Shown here piece by piece: positions 51,012-62,044 of a stretch of DNA of 64,000 bases. Source of the stretch: Camellia lanceoleosa (Eukaryota > Streptophyta > Magnoliopsida > Ericales > Theaceae); the NCBI GenBank assembly GCA_025200525.1, contig CM045763.1, positions 59,847,530 to 59,911,529 on the forward strand. Reading direction: 5' to 3'. Numbering within the stretch: the first letter of the stretch is position 1; each line of letters starts with the position of its first letter. The notes beneath the pieces were generated by a model, which searched no databases, was not told the DNA's origin, and saw nothing but the letters and a program-made list of their open reading frames with translations. Position numbers and translations under genes: made by a program.

Positions 51012-51558
51012 GGCTGTGTTTGGTTGTGATTTCAAATCACAATTCTACATCTTAATTCAAGCATTGCGTTTGGCTGTGATTCTCAAATGTTGTTTTGAGA
51101 ACTCTGCACAGAACATCTGTGTTATCAGACGCATTGTTCCTTTTTTTTTTTGAAATTTATGCCTTGGGGATGTCCACCCGGAAGACCACTCGGATGTCTA
51201 CCCGGATGTCCTTGGGGACATCCACCTAGATGTCTTCTGAATTTCAGATTTTTTTTTTTTTTTTTTTGCAATTGATTTACATAATCGGGAAAAATATTTT
51301 CTGAAATTTTTTTAATTTTTTATGTGCTTTAAAATAATTTTGAGTTGTATATTTAGTTATGAGTTGTAAATTTTTGTATCACATATTAATTGTCACATCA
51401 ACAATTCCCCACTCAAATCAAACATCTTTTCCAAAACTATTTTCAAAACTCTTTACCAAATAAATTTTCTACACTCAAATCATAATTCTACAACACACAA
51501 ACTCAAAATACAACTCATACTCTCAAATCACATCTACAAAATACAACCAAACGCAGGC
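51012..51558. mobile_element. Tourist-like (PIF/Harbinger) MITE, 547 bp
   Basis: The left end GGCTGTGTTTGGTTG and the reverse-complemented right end GCCTGCGTTTGGTTG match at 13 of 15 bases. TTA flanks both sides (51009-51011 and 51559-51561), the usual 3-bp target of PIF/Harbinger elements. The motif is echoed inside the left end (GCGTTTGGCTGTGATT). There is no transposase. It lies about 400 bp upstream of the glycine-rich protein gene. Confidence 0.65.
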
Positions 51559-51899
51559 TTACTTTTTCAGTCCATTTAGTTGAGTAGAATCTAAAAATGT
51601 AGAATTTTTTGAATTAAAAAAATCACTAAAAATAAAAATAAAAACTAACAAAAAGGCACTAAAAAAACCAATCTCAAATCTCTAAAGTCAACTATTTACT
51701 AAAAAAATCAATTCCAAACAACCCCTAAATTTAAATCTAAACTACAAATTCAAAATTTTGGTAACTTTTAAATATTTTTTGTCGATATGTGACATTGTGA
51801 AAGAAAGAGGGAGGGAAATACATCGGAAAAGTGAAAATTAGTTGACAAGTGGGCTTACCTTCACAGGAGTAGTAAATAACGTAAGTGCGTGTTCTCTTC

Positions 51900-51907
51900 T
51901 ATATAAA
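51900..51907 (+). promoter_or_regulatory. TATA box of the glycine-rich protein gene (copy 2)
   Basis: TATATAAA, 65 bp before the ATG at 51972. The spacing implies a leader of about 35-40 nt containing CTCACTGTCTCTGTGG. The core promoter looks intact in both copies. Confidence 0.75.
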
Positions 51908-51971
51908 GCCATGAAGTAGTCTTATCTCACTGTCTCTGTGGTGTGAAGTTTGTGTACTCGTGGGGACATCA

Positions 51972-53712
51972 ATGTCTGGGAGGTGCCTTTTGGTGGTGGT
52001 GTGGTGTTCCATGGTTGTGGGTTGTATTGAGGGTAGGAAATTACAGGAGAAAAATGGTGAGAAAATGAAAAAACCAGAATGGATCCTTGATGGTAACCCG
52101 AGTTGGATTAGCGGTGGCGGTGGGTGGAAAGGTTCAACTCTTGGGCACTCATTCAGTTTTGGTGAGGGAGTGGGGTATGGTTTTAGTTATGAAGAGCCTG
52201 GTAGTGGTGTAGGAAAACCTGATTGTGTTGGAAAAGGTGGTCAGATTGGTGGCAGAGGTGGTGCTGGTGGCATTGGTGGGGGTAGTGGTGCTGGAGGTCG
52301 CAATGGTGGTGGTGGCAGAAAACACCACAAGAAGGAGAAAAAGCATCATTATGGAAGGGGTGGAATTAGTCATGGGGGAGGGATTGGAGGAGGTGGTCAT
52401 GGTGGTGTTGGGGCTGGAGGTGGAGGAGGGGGTGGCAAAGGCAAAGGAATTGGAGGTGGAGTTGGAGGTGGCATTGGCAAAGGAATTGGGGGTGGTGGGG
52501 GTACGGGAGGAGGTATTGGTGGTGGAATAGGGGGAGGTGGTGGTGTTGGAGGAGGAGTTGGTGGTGGAGGAGGGAGTGGCAAAGGCAAAGGAATTGGAGG
52601 TGGAGTTGGCGGTGGAGCTGGAGGTGGCATTGGCAAAGGAATTGGGGGTGGTGGTGGTGGAATAGGGGGAGGTGGTGGTGTTGGAGGAGGGTGGCAAAGC
52701 GAAGGTGGAGGTGGAGTTGGTGGTGGGCTGGAGGTGGCATTAGCAAGGAATTGGGGTGGTGGTGGTGGTGTTGGAGGAGGTGGTGGTGGTGGTGGTGGAA
52801 TAGGGAGGTGGTGGTGTTGGAGGAGGGTGCTTGAGCAAAGGTGGAGGTGGAGTTGGTGGTGGATCTGGAGGAGGTGGTGGTGGAATAGGGGGAGGTGGTG
52901 GTGTGGGAGGAGGCGTTGGTGGCGGAGGTGGTACTAGCGGGGGTATTGGTGGGGGCATAGGTGGTGGTAGTGGTGTTGGAGGAGGCGTTGGTGGTGGTGG
53001 GGGTATTGGTGGTGGTGGTGGTGGAATAGGGGGAGGTGTTGGTGGTGGTATAGGTGGTGGTGGTGGTGGTGGTGGTGTTAGAGGAGGTATTGGTGGTGGC
53101 GGTGGCGGTGGTGGGGGTATTGGTGGGGGCATAGGTGGTGTTATTGGGGTGGGAGGAGGCGTTGGTGGTGGTGGGGTTATTGGTGGGGGTGGTGGTGGTG
53201 GAATAGGGGGAGGTGTTGGTGGTGGTGGTGGTGTTGGAGGAGGTATTGGTGGTGGCGGTGGTGGTGGTGGGGGTATTGGTGGGGGCATAGGTGGTGGTAG
53301 TGGTGTTGGAGGCGTTGGTGGTGGCGGGGTATTGGTGGTGGTGGTAGTGGTGGTGGTGGTGGAATAGGGAGGTATTGGTGGTGGTATAGGTAGTGGTGGC
53401 GTTGGAGGAGGTATTGGTGGTGGCGGTGGTAGTGGTGGGGGTATTGGTGGGGGCATAGGTGGTGGTAGTGGTGTTGGAGGAGGTGTTGGTGGTGGTATCG
53501 GTACTGGCGGGGGTATCGGTGGAGGAGGTGTTGGTGGTGGTGGTGGAGGAGGTGTTGGTGGTGGCCGGGGCATTGGTGGGGGGATAGGTGGTGGTGGTGG
53601 AGGAGGCGTTGGTGGTGGAATAGGTAGTGGTGGAGGAGGAGGATTCAGAGGGGGTGGTGGCAATGGAATTGGGGGAGGTGGTGGTGAAGGATTTGGTGGA
53701 GGTGGTGGTTGA
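51972..53712 (+). CDS. Secreted glycine-rich protein (GRP), frame slips in repeats
   Basis: The ATG at 51972 opens MSGRCLLVVVWCSMVVGCIEG, a signal peptide, followed by a charged stretch and KPEWILDGNPSWISGGGGW. From about residue 70 the protein becomes Gly-rich, in repeats such as GGGIGGG, GGGVGGG and GKGIGGG, with a His/Lys patch (KHHKKEKKHH) near residue 120. This is the layout of plant cell-wall glycine-rich proteins, whose role is structural. The initial frame stays open to 52937. Gly codons continue in other frames (52831-53367, then to TGA 53710-53712), so at least two single-G losses probably remain, for example at GGAATAGGGAGG near 52800 and GCGGGGTATT near 53325. An ATG is preferred over the GTG 12 bp upstream. 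A clear TATA box and an AATAAA bracket the gene. Expected length is about 580 residues. Confidence 0.75.
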
Positions 53713-53808
53713 GGTATTGGTGGTGATGGAGGGGTTGCTGTTGGTGGTAGTGGTAATGGTGGCATAAATGTTGGTTCCCTCGACAATATGGAAATGAAGA
53801 AACCATGA
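53713..53808 (+). other. In-frame Gly-rich extension after the GRP stop codon
   Basis: After TGA 53710-53712 the same frame continues for 31 codons, beginning Gly-Ile-Gly-Gly-Asp-Gly-Gly and ending Met-Lys-Lys-Pro before TGA 53806-53808. The composition matches the gene. The same TGA and tail occur in copy 1 (11644-11739). Confidence 0.6.
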
Positions 53809-53888
53809 AGTTGAAATGGACACTCCTCTACCTATACTCATGCATGGCACCAAAGCATGATTTTCTCTCTATTATTGTTTGAATTCTT

Positions 53889-53894
53889 AATAAA
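53889..53894 (+). promoter_or_regulatory. Candidate polyadenylation signal of the GRP gene
   Basis: AATAAA, 177 bp after the TGA at 53712 and 81 bp after the second TGA at 53808. Identical in copy 1 near 11819. Confidence 0.5.
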
Positions 53895-54867
53895 TTTTAT
53901 GTAACCATCCTATCAAATTTGTCATTTGTAACTCTATGATTGAATTCTTATAATGCAATTGTCTGTTTCGACAACAATAACTGTGTTTCATGAATCCATT
54001 GAGAATCAAGTTTCTTTTCCAATCCCTGAAATTCATTATTTCTTTTTATTATTCAAGAAATTGAGACTAGGTGATCCATCTGGAATTTTCATGACACTCC
54101 ATGCCTGCAAAGTTTAGTTAACCATTTTGTTTGGACACAAGGATTGAAGACCAATAACAAACACAATTGGAAAGTTGTTATTTTTTTAAAATTTAATTTA
54201 ATTTTTAAATTTTTGCTTGATAAAAAGGATAGGAGGGAATGATCATTGGTAGATAGATCTTTCAAGTTTGAGAGGCATTGTGGCTAGGCATTATTTGGCA
54301 TATCTTATATTAGTATATTTTTTATTATTTTTTTAGGTCACGTCATTTCTTTATTTTTTTATATATCTTTTTATAAAAATTAAAAAAATATATTTATTTA
54401 AATTATTCCAAAATGATCTGTCTGTTATTTTAGTAAGATTCATTTGTGCCATGTGAGTCCAAATTTGTTTAGTATTATTTCATTTTTTGTTTTATCTTTT
54501 AAAAAATATAACAAAAAAAATTTATTTGACAACCACGTGGACTAATATAAAATTGATTTTATAATTTAATCACAAAGGATCTAAAATTATTTTTATAATT
54601 TAAACTACTTAAACTACTACAACATTTTCATTATTCTTTCAGACTGGGATTGAAATCTTTCAGTGATTAAAATTTCATTTCGTGCAATGTATAGGGTTTT
54701 TTAAAACTGTGTCAGTAATTTTATTTGGTCGATTCCACTAGTTAACATGCCGTCCGGTTAAACCAATAATCCTTGACTGGATTATTTTTTTGGTTTGGTC
54801 AACGCCTAGATTTCAAACATTGCACACAAAATTTCTTTTCTATTTATCACGACTCCAAAAAGAGTAA

Positions 54868-55637
54868 GAGGTTGTTTGGGGCGTTTTAAATAAGTGTATT
54901 TTTTATTTTTTTAAACTAAAAGGTTGAGGAAAAAAATATAAATGTTTGGATTAACTTTTTATGAAAAAATATGTATTAAAAAATTATATAAATAAGTATA
55001 TAGGGAAATAAAGTGATGAAGGCCGTACGGCGAGCAGCCTAAAGGGCAGCGCGTCGGAGGACTTTGGAATAGATTGATTCTCTACTTTTCGGGCATAAAT
55101 TGGTCAGTTCTGTTCTGCTCATGGGGTTCACCACGGTCCCGTTTTACTAATCGAAACCGTTTAATGTGTAGAAATCGTTGAGTACTATATGCTTGTAAAA
55201 AATCACGTTTATTGAATATTTCGATAGCTATCTGATCGTGTTAGTTTTTTTTGTTAACTATTAACTATAACACCATCCATTTTTATACAAAACTGATTTG
55301 ATCATATATTTAGCGATATCCAATAGACGTAATTTTTTACAGACATATAGTACTAGACGGGTTTTACATATTTAACGGTTCAGATTATCAAAACCAGACC
55401 CATAGTGGGCCCCCACGGGCCCAACTCTACCATCCAATTTAATGAATATTTTACTCTCTATTTTTTTTTTCCCCGGTCACTGACGGGCCCATCATGTCAG
55501 TACCTTGTTAATTGTATTTTTTTTGATTTGTATTAATATGTGAAAAATATTTTTTTAGTAAATAATGATAACTTTTTAACTTTTTTGATATTTTTTTGAC
55601 TTTTTAAAGTTTTTTAGAGTTTCCAAACCAGCCCTAA
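54868..55637. mobile_element. MITE (GTTGTTTGG family) present in unit A only, 770 bp
   Basis: Left end AGAGGTTGTTTGGGGCG; right end CCAAACCAGCCCTAA, which reverse-complements to TTAGGGCTGGTTTGG. The inner flanks carry repeated AACTTTTT and GACTTTTT phrases. A shorter relative of about 274 bp lies at 36975-37248. The size excess here is explained by the foldback element nested at 55098-55440. Unit B shows the site without the insertion. Confidence 0.65.
55098..55440. mobile_element. Foldback element nested in the unit A MITE
   Basis: The left arm contains TCACCACGGTCCCGTTTTACTA, AACCGTTTAATGTGTAGA, a TACTATATG phrase, TTGTAAAAAATCACGTTTATT and a CGATAGCTATC phrase. The right arm carries the complements in reverse order. 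The same arms occur in the element at 60901-61290, so both belong to one family with arms well over 100 bp. Confidence 0.7.
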
Positions 55638-55917
55638 GTATAGAAACTTTATCGCATTTTCCACCACTTACTAAACTGTCACCACTCCAATTATATATAT
55701 ATATACATGTATACATGTATGATGCATGGACTTTAAAGTTACTCTTACTATCAAAATATAGATACGATCATAAGACTAATATGAAGTGATTTCATGAAAT
55801 GATACTGGTTTTTCGTTCACTAGATTTAATGGATTTTTGACTTATACATTGTCATGACTCAGAAAAGCACATCTCCAAGTCATCAATTATAATCTAGTTG
55901 TGTGTATGTCCTCTGGG

Positions 55918-56355
55918 GATAAATTTGGACTAGCCCGACCCGGTCCACCCGGTCAATGTTGGGTTTTGTAGGTTTCTGTCAAAATTCAGACATGATCAGG
56001 CTGATCCACAAGTCAAAAAATTAGGCCCAGACTCAGGCCCAAGAAGTATTTGGGCCAGGCCAGTGCTGGTGAGCCTAGTCTCGGTTTGGGCTTGAACATT
56101 TTAAAATTTTTTTTTTTATTTTTTTCACCAAAAATGACACTGGGCCTCTGACAGATCAAGTCTCGAGTTGAGCTTTGAGTGGGCTCTTGAGCGGGCCAAT
56201 GGGCCGGGTCACGGGCCAGTCCAGGCGGGCCGGGCTTCAAAATGATGACTCTGGCCCAGGATCTCCAGTTGGGCTCGGGCCTAACCGAGCCTAATCAGGC
56301 TGGGACCACCCCGGACCGCAAGTGGGTTTCGGACCGTCCACGGGTCGCGGGCCAT
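55918..56355. mobile_element. GGCCC-rich TIR-type element in unit A
   Basis: Starts with GGATAAATTTGGACTAGCCC and GACCCGG phrases and ends with GGACCGTCCACGGGTCGCGG before an AAATGG-type complement. The interior is rich in GGGCC, GGGCTC and GGGCCAGGCC. Such GGGCC/GGGCTC-rich non-coding elements with weak inverted ends are common in plants, often hAT-related. Family assignment is tentative. Small proline/glycine frames are artefacts. Confidence 0.4.
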
Positions 56356-56786
56356 TTCTATACTCATCCTCTAGATAAATTTTCTCATCCGTGTATAAAT
56401 CCAATGGAGTAATGTTGTGTTTGATTGGAAGATTTGATAAGGGATTTGGAAATGAAAAAGCAAATTGTGTGAAATTAAATGAAATATAAATATATTTTAT
56501 TCATATTTCACTTAGTCTTTCCATTTCCCCTTTCAAATCATTTCTTAAATTCTCCTACCAAACACAGAGTAAGAATATAAGATGCACCTTTCTTCTAAAA
56601 GTAACTGATAGTAACATTTGAAGGATTTTAATTTTCATGGGGCGAATTAGACATTTTCATTAACATAGTTGAGTATAAAAGGTAATGTTAGGGATATCAA
56701 ATTTTTTACCAAATAAATAACCAAATATCTCATATGAGTGTAGAGTCCGCAATTTTGTGAATCCCACACCCATATGAGACATTTGA

Positions 56787-58415
56787 TTATTTTTAATAAG
56801 ATTCATTTGTGCCATGTGAGTCCAAATTTGTTTAGTATTATTTCATTTTTTGTTCTATCTTTTAAAAAATATAAAAAATAAAATTTATTTGACAACCACG
56901 TGGACTAATATAAAATTGATTTTATAATTTAACCACAAAGGATCTAAAATTATTTTTATAATTTAAACTACTTAAACTACTACAGCATTTTCATAATTTT
57001 TTCACACTAGGATTGAAATCTTTCAGTGATTAAAATTTTATTTCGTGCAATGTATAGGATTTTTAAAACTCTGTGTCAGTAATTTTATTTGGTCGATTCC
57101 ACCGGTTAACATGCCGTCCGGTTAAGCCAATAATCCTTGACTGGATTATTTTTTTGGTTTGGTCAACGCCTAGATTTCAAAACATTGCATACAAAATTTC
57201 TTTTCTATTTATCACGACTCCAAAAAGAATAGTACAGAAACATTTTTTTATCGCATTTTCTACCACTTACTAAACTGTCACCACTCCAATTATATATATA
57301 TATATACATGTATGATGCATGGACTTTTAAGTTACACTTACTATCAATATAGATAAGATCATAAGACTAATGTCAAGTGATTTCATAAAATGATATTGGT
57401 TCTTGGTTTTTGGTTCACTAGATTTAATGGACTTTTGACTTATACATTGTCATGACTCAGAAAAGCACATCTCCAAGTCATCAATTATAATCTAGTTGTG
57501 TGTATGTCCCCCCGGGGGTAAGTTTGGCCCAGTCCGGCTCGGCCCGATCCATCCAGCTTATGTTGGTTCTTGCTAGCTCTTGTCAAAATTTGGGCATGAC
57601 CGAGCCCACCCATAAGGTAGAAAATTAGGTCCAAGCCCAAACTCAAATCCAAGTCCAAGCTCAGACTTAGGCTTAGGGGGAATTTAGGCCTTTGGCGAGG
57701 CTAGTGCCAATGGGCCTAGGCTCGGGCTCGGGCTCAGGCTCGGGCTCGGGCTTGAGTTGGGATTGAACATTTTTTTTACCAAAAATGGCATTGGGCCTTG
57801 GACGAACCAGGTCACGGGTTGAGCTTTGAGTAGGCCCTTGAGCGGGCTGATGGACCGGGTCACAAACCAACCCAGGCAGGCCAAACATTAAAATGATGAC
57901 CTAGGCCTAGGGTCTCGGGTTGGGCTCGGGCCTAACCGAGCCAAGCCCACCCCCGGCCGTAAGCGGGTTTCGGACCGTCCACGGGCCGTGAGCCATTTTT
58001 ACACTTATACTCTAGATCAATTTTCTCATCCGTGTATAAATCCAATAGAGTAATGTTGTGTTTGGTTGGAAGATTTGATAAGTGATTTGGAAATGAAAAA
58101 GGAAAATGTGTGTGAAATTAAGTAAAATATAAATATATTTTATTCATATTTTACCTACCTTTTCCATTTTCTTTTTCAAATAATTTCTTAAATTTTCCAA
58201 CCAAACATAGCGTAAAAATAGAAGATGCACCTTTCTTCTAAAAGCAATTGATAGTAACATTTGCAGGATTCTAATTTTCATGGGGTGAATTAGACATTTT
58301 CATTAACATAGTTGAGTATAAAGGATAATATTAAGGATATCAAATTTTTTGCTAAATAAATAACCAAATGTCCCAAATGACCCCACACTCATGTGAGACA
58401 TTTGGTCATTTATTT
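56787..58415 (+). repeat. Local tandem duplication, unit B (copy 2), about 1.63 kb
   Basis: Head-to-tail partner of unit A. It holds the empty site (CCAAAAAGAATAGTACAGAAAC near 57221) that corresponds to the MITE insertion in unit A. No gene is recognised in either unit; small open frames are not supported. Confidence 0.85.
57505..57990. mobile_element. GGCCC-rich TIR-type element in unit B
   Basis: Paralogue of 55918-56355, in the same orientation and at the same place within the tandem unit. The core holds a GGCTCG/GGCTCA hexamer tract at about 57719-57753. Confidence 0.4.
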
Positions 58416-59457
58416 AGTAGAAAATTTGAGATTTATAGCATTTTCTAAATATAAAAAAATAAAATTCCAATTAAGCCTTTTTTTTTTGGGTTTGCATCAA
58501 CTTATAAAATAAATAAATAATATTTCTATATTTCTTTATTGATTAAATTGAGTATCTCACATTGTGCTCAACTCTTCTTTGTGACATAAAAAGTGCTTAG
58601 GATTGATTTGACATTAAAGTTGAGTAATGTGTTTGTTAATAACAATAATGTTTAGGAGTTCTAATTTAAGAATTTTAATGGTGGGTTTCTCATGATTTTT
58701 TTATCGACAAATGTTAGTTGTTAATGTTAAATTAGTACTTATGGAAGAAAATTTCTCTATCATTGACAATGCATCTAAATGCTTGCACTCCTTTAATTCA
58801 ATCCCCTTAAGGGGAATTGAATCCATGATCTCCTTGGGACTAAATTCAAAGAAAGGTATGGTGGCCAATTAGGCTAGGCTAGTTGGGTGGGTCTCACATG
58901 ATGATGTAATGTTTTGGCTTGCTTTTCTTTTTCTTTTGTTTTTTTTTTTTTTGTTTGATACCTCACTAGAGTTTACGTTAAAACTCTAGTATTAGAGCTC
59001 TCTATCACTGCCCTTGTTGATAAACATGATCAAGTGGCTAGCAAATCATTTTTCACCTGAATGCATAACATTTCAAATCTACTAGGTATATAATGCTTGT
59101 TAGTCAAAATGTCTAGCATGACTCACTTTTTTTAACTTCAATGCACTAGGCATATGATTAGGCATTTTAGCTCAACTCACATTCATTAGTTACATGTAGC
59201 TAACCTTCAAGGCCAGGCAAAAATGTATTTAATCATTAGGATTATTTCCCTCTATTTTTGTTGCTGATGTGACATTTTATAAAGTTAATAGTATTTGGAT
59301 AAATAACTAAAATACAGAGTATAGTTGGAGTAGAAATATGAAATAGTTGATAGGTAAAATAAAATTTATGAGTTTCATAGCTCAAAAGGCATAGTCTAAT
59401 GCACAATTAAATTTAAAATAGATAAAAGAATCGTACTACGTAGCTCGAAAGAGAGGG
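58416..59457. other. Gene-free stretch (copy 2)
   Basis: AT-rich, no supported gene. A short inverted repeat, TTCAATCCCC-TTAA-GGGGAATTGAA, is centred near 58808 and could form a hairpin. Counterpart 16281-17330. Confidence 0.5.
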
Positions 59458-59790
59458 CGCCCGAATCCCCCGAATTTAAAACGACGTCGTTTCGTTGTTT
59501 TGAATCTTTTCAATCAAAAGAAAGAAAGAAAGAAAGAAAGAAAGAAGAAAGAGGCGGAGGCAGGCGGAGGCGAGGCGGAGGGCGAGGGTGGGAGGCGGAG
59601 GTGGAGGTGGAGGTGTGAGGCAGAGGCAGAGGCAATGGCGGGCGAAGGTAGAGGTGGAGCGAGAATTTGAGGCAAGTGTGGAGCGAGGCTGCGATGAGCT
59701 GCCATCTCCTCTCCCCCTTTCTTCTCTTTCTCTCTGTCTTTCTCTTTCTCTTCTAAATTTTGAACTGTTCGGAGGGACAAATTTGTGGGA
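59458..59790. mobile_element. GA/GC-rich cassette, second family member (copy 2)
   Basis: Reads CCCGAATCCCCCGAATTT, then AAAACGACGTCGTTTCG, then TTTTGAAT, (GAAA)n, a GGCGGA-rich core and a pyrimidine tract (CTTTCTC). Taken in reverse, the cassette at 48883-49330 has the same edge, motif and tract order. Low-complexity Arg/Gly and Ser/Pro frames are not genes. Confidence 0.45.
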
Positions 59791-60364
59791 AAAAACTTTC
59801 CTAGATAAAATTAACGCAATGCTAATCAATTTATCAATAAAAAATAACTAATGTCTGTAAGCACATAGAGGACACACATTAAATGATAATAAATAAAGAC
59901 AAATACAAAAATAAATACTTGGTACAATGCTCAGCTAGCAGACACAAAAGGTATGCCCTATGAGAAAAACGAACAAGAACGGGGGGACCTATAGAATTCC
60001 TTTAGAAATTGAAAATTTTAATTGAATATTTAATTTTTTACAAAAAAAAAAAAAACGTATAAAAAAAAGTAGTGAGAATAATATGATTTAAGTATTATTT
60101 GATATGATCTAAAAAAATTAAAAAGTCAAAAAGTTACTATCCTATTTATATCATCTTATTTAAGTCACATCATCTCTCTAACACATCACTTCAAACCTAA
60201 CCCATATCCAATCTATATTTCATAAAAAAATTAAAAAGTACACTTATTTAGATCATCCCAAATCATCCCTTAGTATTTTGTCTTTTTAGCAATTTTTAGC
60301 CAAAAAGTTAGCTTTCCAAAATAAAAATTACATTAGAAAATATTCAGTATATTTGGTTTCAGTT

Positions 60365-60775
60365 CTTTGAATTGAGTTTTTTAAAAATTGAGTTTTTTTA
60401 TGTTTCGTGTTTTTTTATTTTTAGTGAATATTTTTAAAATTTTAAGCATTTTTAAAAAAATTTTAGATGTACTTTACTTATATGTATCTAAAAAGTATAA
60501 TATTTGTGAAAAAATATTTTAAAAAATTAATAAATACACAAAAATACAAAAAATATACTGAATTTTCATATATTTTTTTATATTTTTGGTATTTAGTGAA
60601 TTTTTTTTATAAAAAATTTCACAAATATTTTACTTTTTAAGTGTATTTATGTTAGGTGTGTCTAAAAATTTAAAAAAATTGCTTAAAATATTAAAAAATT
60701 AGTAAAAACAAAAAAATACGAAAAATAAGAAAGTAAAATATTTTAAAAACCATTTTTAAAAAACTGAAAACAAAC
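60365..60775. repeat. AT-rich foldback-like repeat (copy 2)
   Basis: Approximately self-complementary AT-rich unit that starts near TTGAGTTTTTTAAAAATTGAG and ends near AAAAACTGAAAACAAACG. Confidence 0.4.
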
Positions 60776-60900
60776 GTGGTGATTTTTATTTTATTTTTTG
60801 TTCATATAATTAATTTTGGGCATGTGAAACTCAGAATTTTCAATATCTTAAAAATTGTTGTTTGGCAATCATATTTATCATTCATATTTTTGGAAAGAAA

Positions 60901-61290
60901 GCAGCTTGCCTCCCGTTCAAGATCGAATTGGATGATATTGTTCGGTTCATGAGACTCACCACGAGTCCCGTTTTGATAATCTGAACCGTTAAATGTGTAG
61001 ATCTCGTCGAATACTATATGTCTGTAAAAAATCACATTGATTGGATATTCATAGCTATGTGATCAAATTAGTTTTTTATAAAAAAATAGATAGTGAACAA
61101 ATTAACGGTTGACAAAAAATTGATCTAAGGAGATAGCTATCGATATCCGATCAACGTGATTTTTTACAACCATATAGCACTCGACGAGATCTACACATTG
61201 AACGGTTCAGATTATCAAACAGGACCTGTGGTGAGCCCCCACGGGCTGAACAACACCATTCAGTCCGATCTCGGACTAGAGACAAGCTGC
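60901..61290. mobile_element. Foldback element, 390 bp, with arms of about 160 bp
   Basis: Left end GCAGCTTGCCTC; the right end reverse-complements to GCAGCTTGTCTC. The arms share GATCG, the TTGTTC segment, the CTCACCAC segment, TTTGATAATCTGAACCGTT, AATGTGTAGATCTCGTCGA and GTAAAAAATCAC. Long TIRs around a short centre with no gene suggest a Mutator-like MITE or foldback element. No target duplication could be confirmed. Related to 55098-55440. Confidence 0.75.
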
Positions 61291-61430
61291 ATCCTTTTGA
61301 AAAAAAAAAAATCATGTTAGTAATTTGTACACAGAGACCTACAAGACGAACAATATTAAATTTAACCATGCTACCTAGCTCTAAAAACCAGAGCTCGAAT
61401 GGCTTGAATTTTTCCTTGCCTTTTACACAG

Positions 61431-61434
<4 letters not shown>

Positions 61435-61470
<36 letters not shown>
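61435..61470 (+). repeat. (CT)18 microsatellite (copy 2)
   Basis: Eighteen CT units, four more than copy 1. Confidence 0.95.
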
Positions 61471-61474
<4 letters not shown>

Positions 61475-61677
61475 CATAACCGAGTCATAGTTCCAACCTT
61501 TTTCCAGCAACAATAACAAAAGCAAAATCTTGATTTTTTTGTTTTGTGCTTCGAGAAAGTAGATGGAAATGGAGGAAACAAAATGGGTTTAAGTTCTGAA
61601 CAAAATCACCATTTTTTTCCCCCTTTTTCTTCTTCCTCCCCATCTCGTCTTCGTTCTCCGTTTGCTCTGGTCTTCGA

Positions 61678-61855
61678 AAAAATCAAAATCAAACAAACCA
61701 CCAAATCCAAAAACAAATCAAAATAGAGTAGAGACACAAATCAAAATAAAAAAACAAACCCATAAACAAACCAACAACAACTAATCTGTGCATACAAATC
61801 AAAACCAAATCAAAATAAAAATAAACCCACAAATCAAAACCAAATCAAAGACAGA
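61678..61855 (+). repeat. A-rich tract of AATCAAA/AAACC phrases
   Basis: About ten occurrences of AATCAAA or close variants within 180 bp. It follows a pyrimidine-rich stretch and precedes a GA-rich one. No gene is supported; the open frame at 61544-61726 is low complexity. Counterpart about 19565-19740. Confidence 0.5.
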
Positions 61856-62044
61856 TCTATGTTTGTATACACACAGACCTATGTATATACGCATAGATCT
61901 GTTGAGAGAAGAGGGAGGAAGAAATCCATCGTCGTGTTATCACCGTCGCGCCACCATCACCTCTTCTCTCTTCTATTTTCTCCATGTTTCATAGAAAAGA
62001 GAGGGAAAAAAAAAATGAAAAATGATTTGTGACACTAAAAAAAT

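Larger units (their letters stand above)
54425..56786 (+). repeat. Local tandem duplication, unit A (copy 2), 2.36 kb
   Basis: Begins TTATTTTAGTAAGATTCATT and is followed head-to-tail by unit B, which begins TTATTTTTAATAAGATTCAT. The units share the phrases GACAACCACGTGGACTAAT, GGTCAACGCCTAGATTTCAA, an (AT)n-ACATGTATGATGCATGG segment, a GGCCC-rich element and a common right part. They are visibly diverged, so this tandem event is older than the split between the two 22-kb copies. Unit A has an extra 770 bp that unit B lacks. Confidence 0.85.

Noticed and set aside
52366..53853. Minus-strand open frame of 495 residues, Thr/Asn/Ser-rich then His-rich
   Set aside because: It is the antisense shadow of GGT/GGN glycine codons in the GRP gene (ACC reads as Thr). 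Other antisense frames over the same region read as poly-Pro. No domain and no own promoter.
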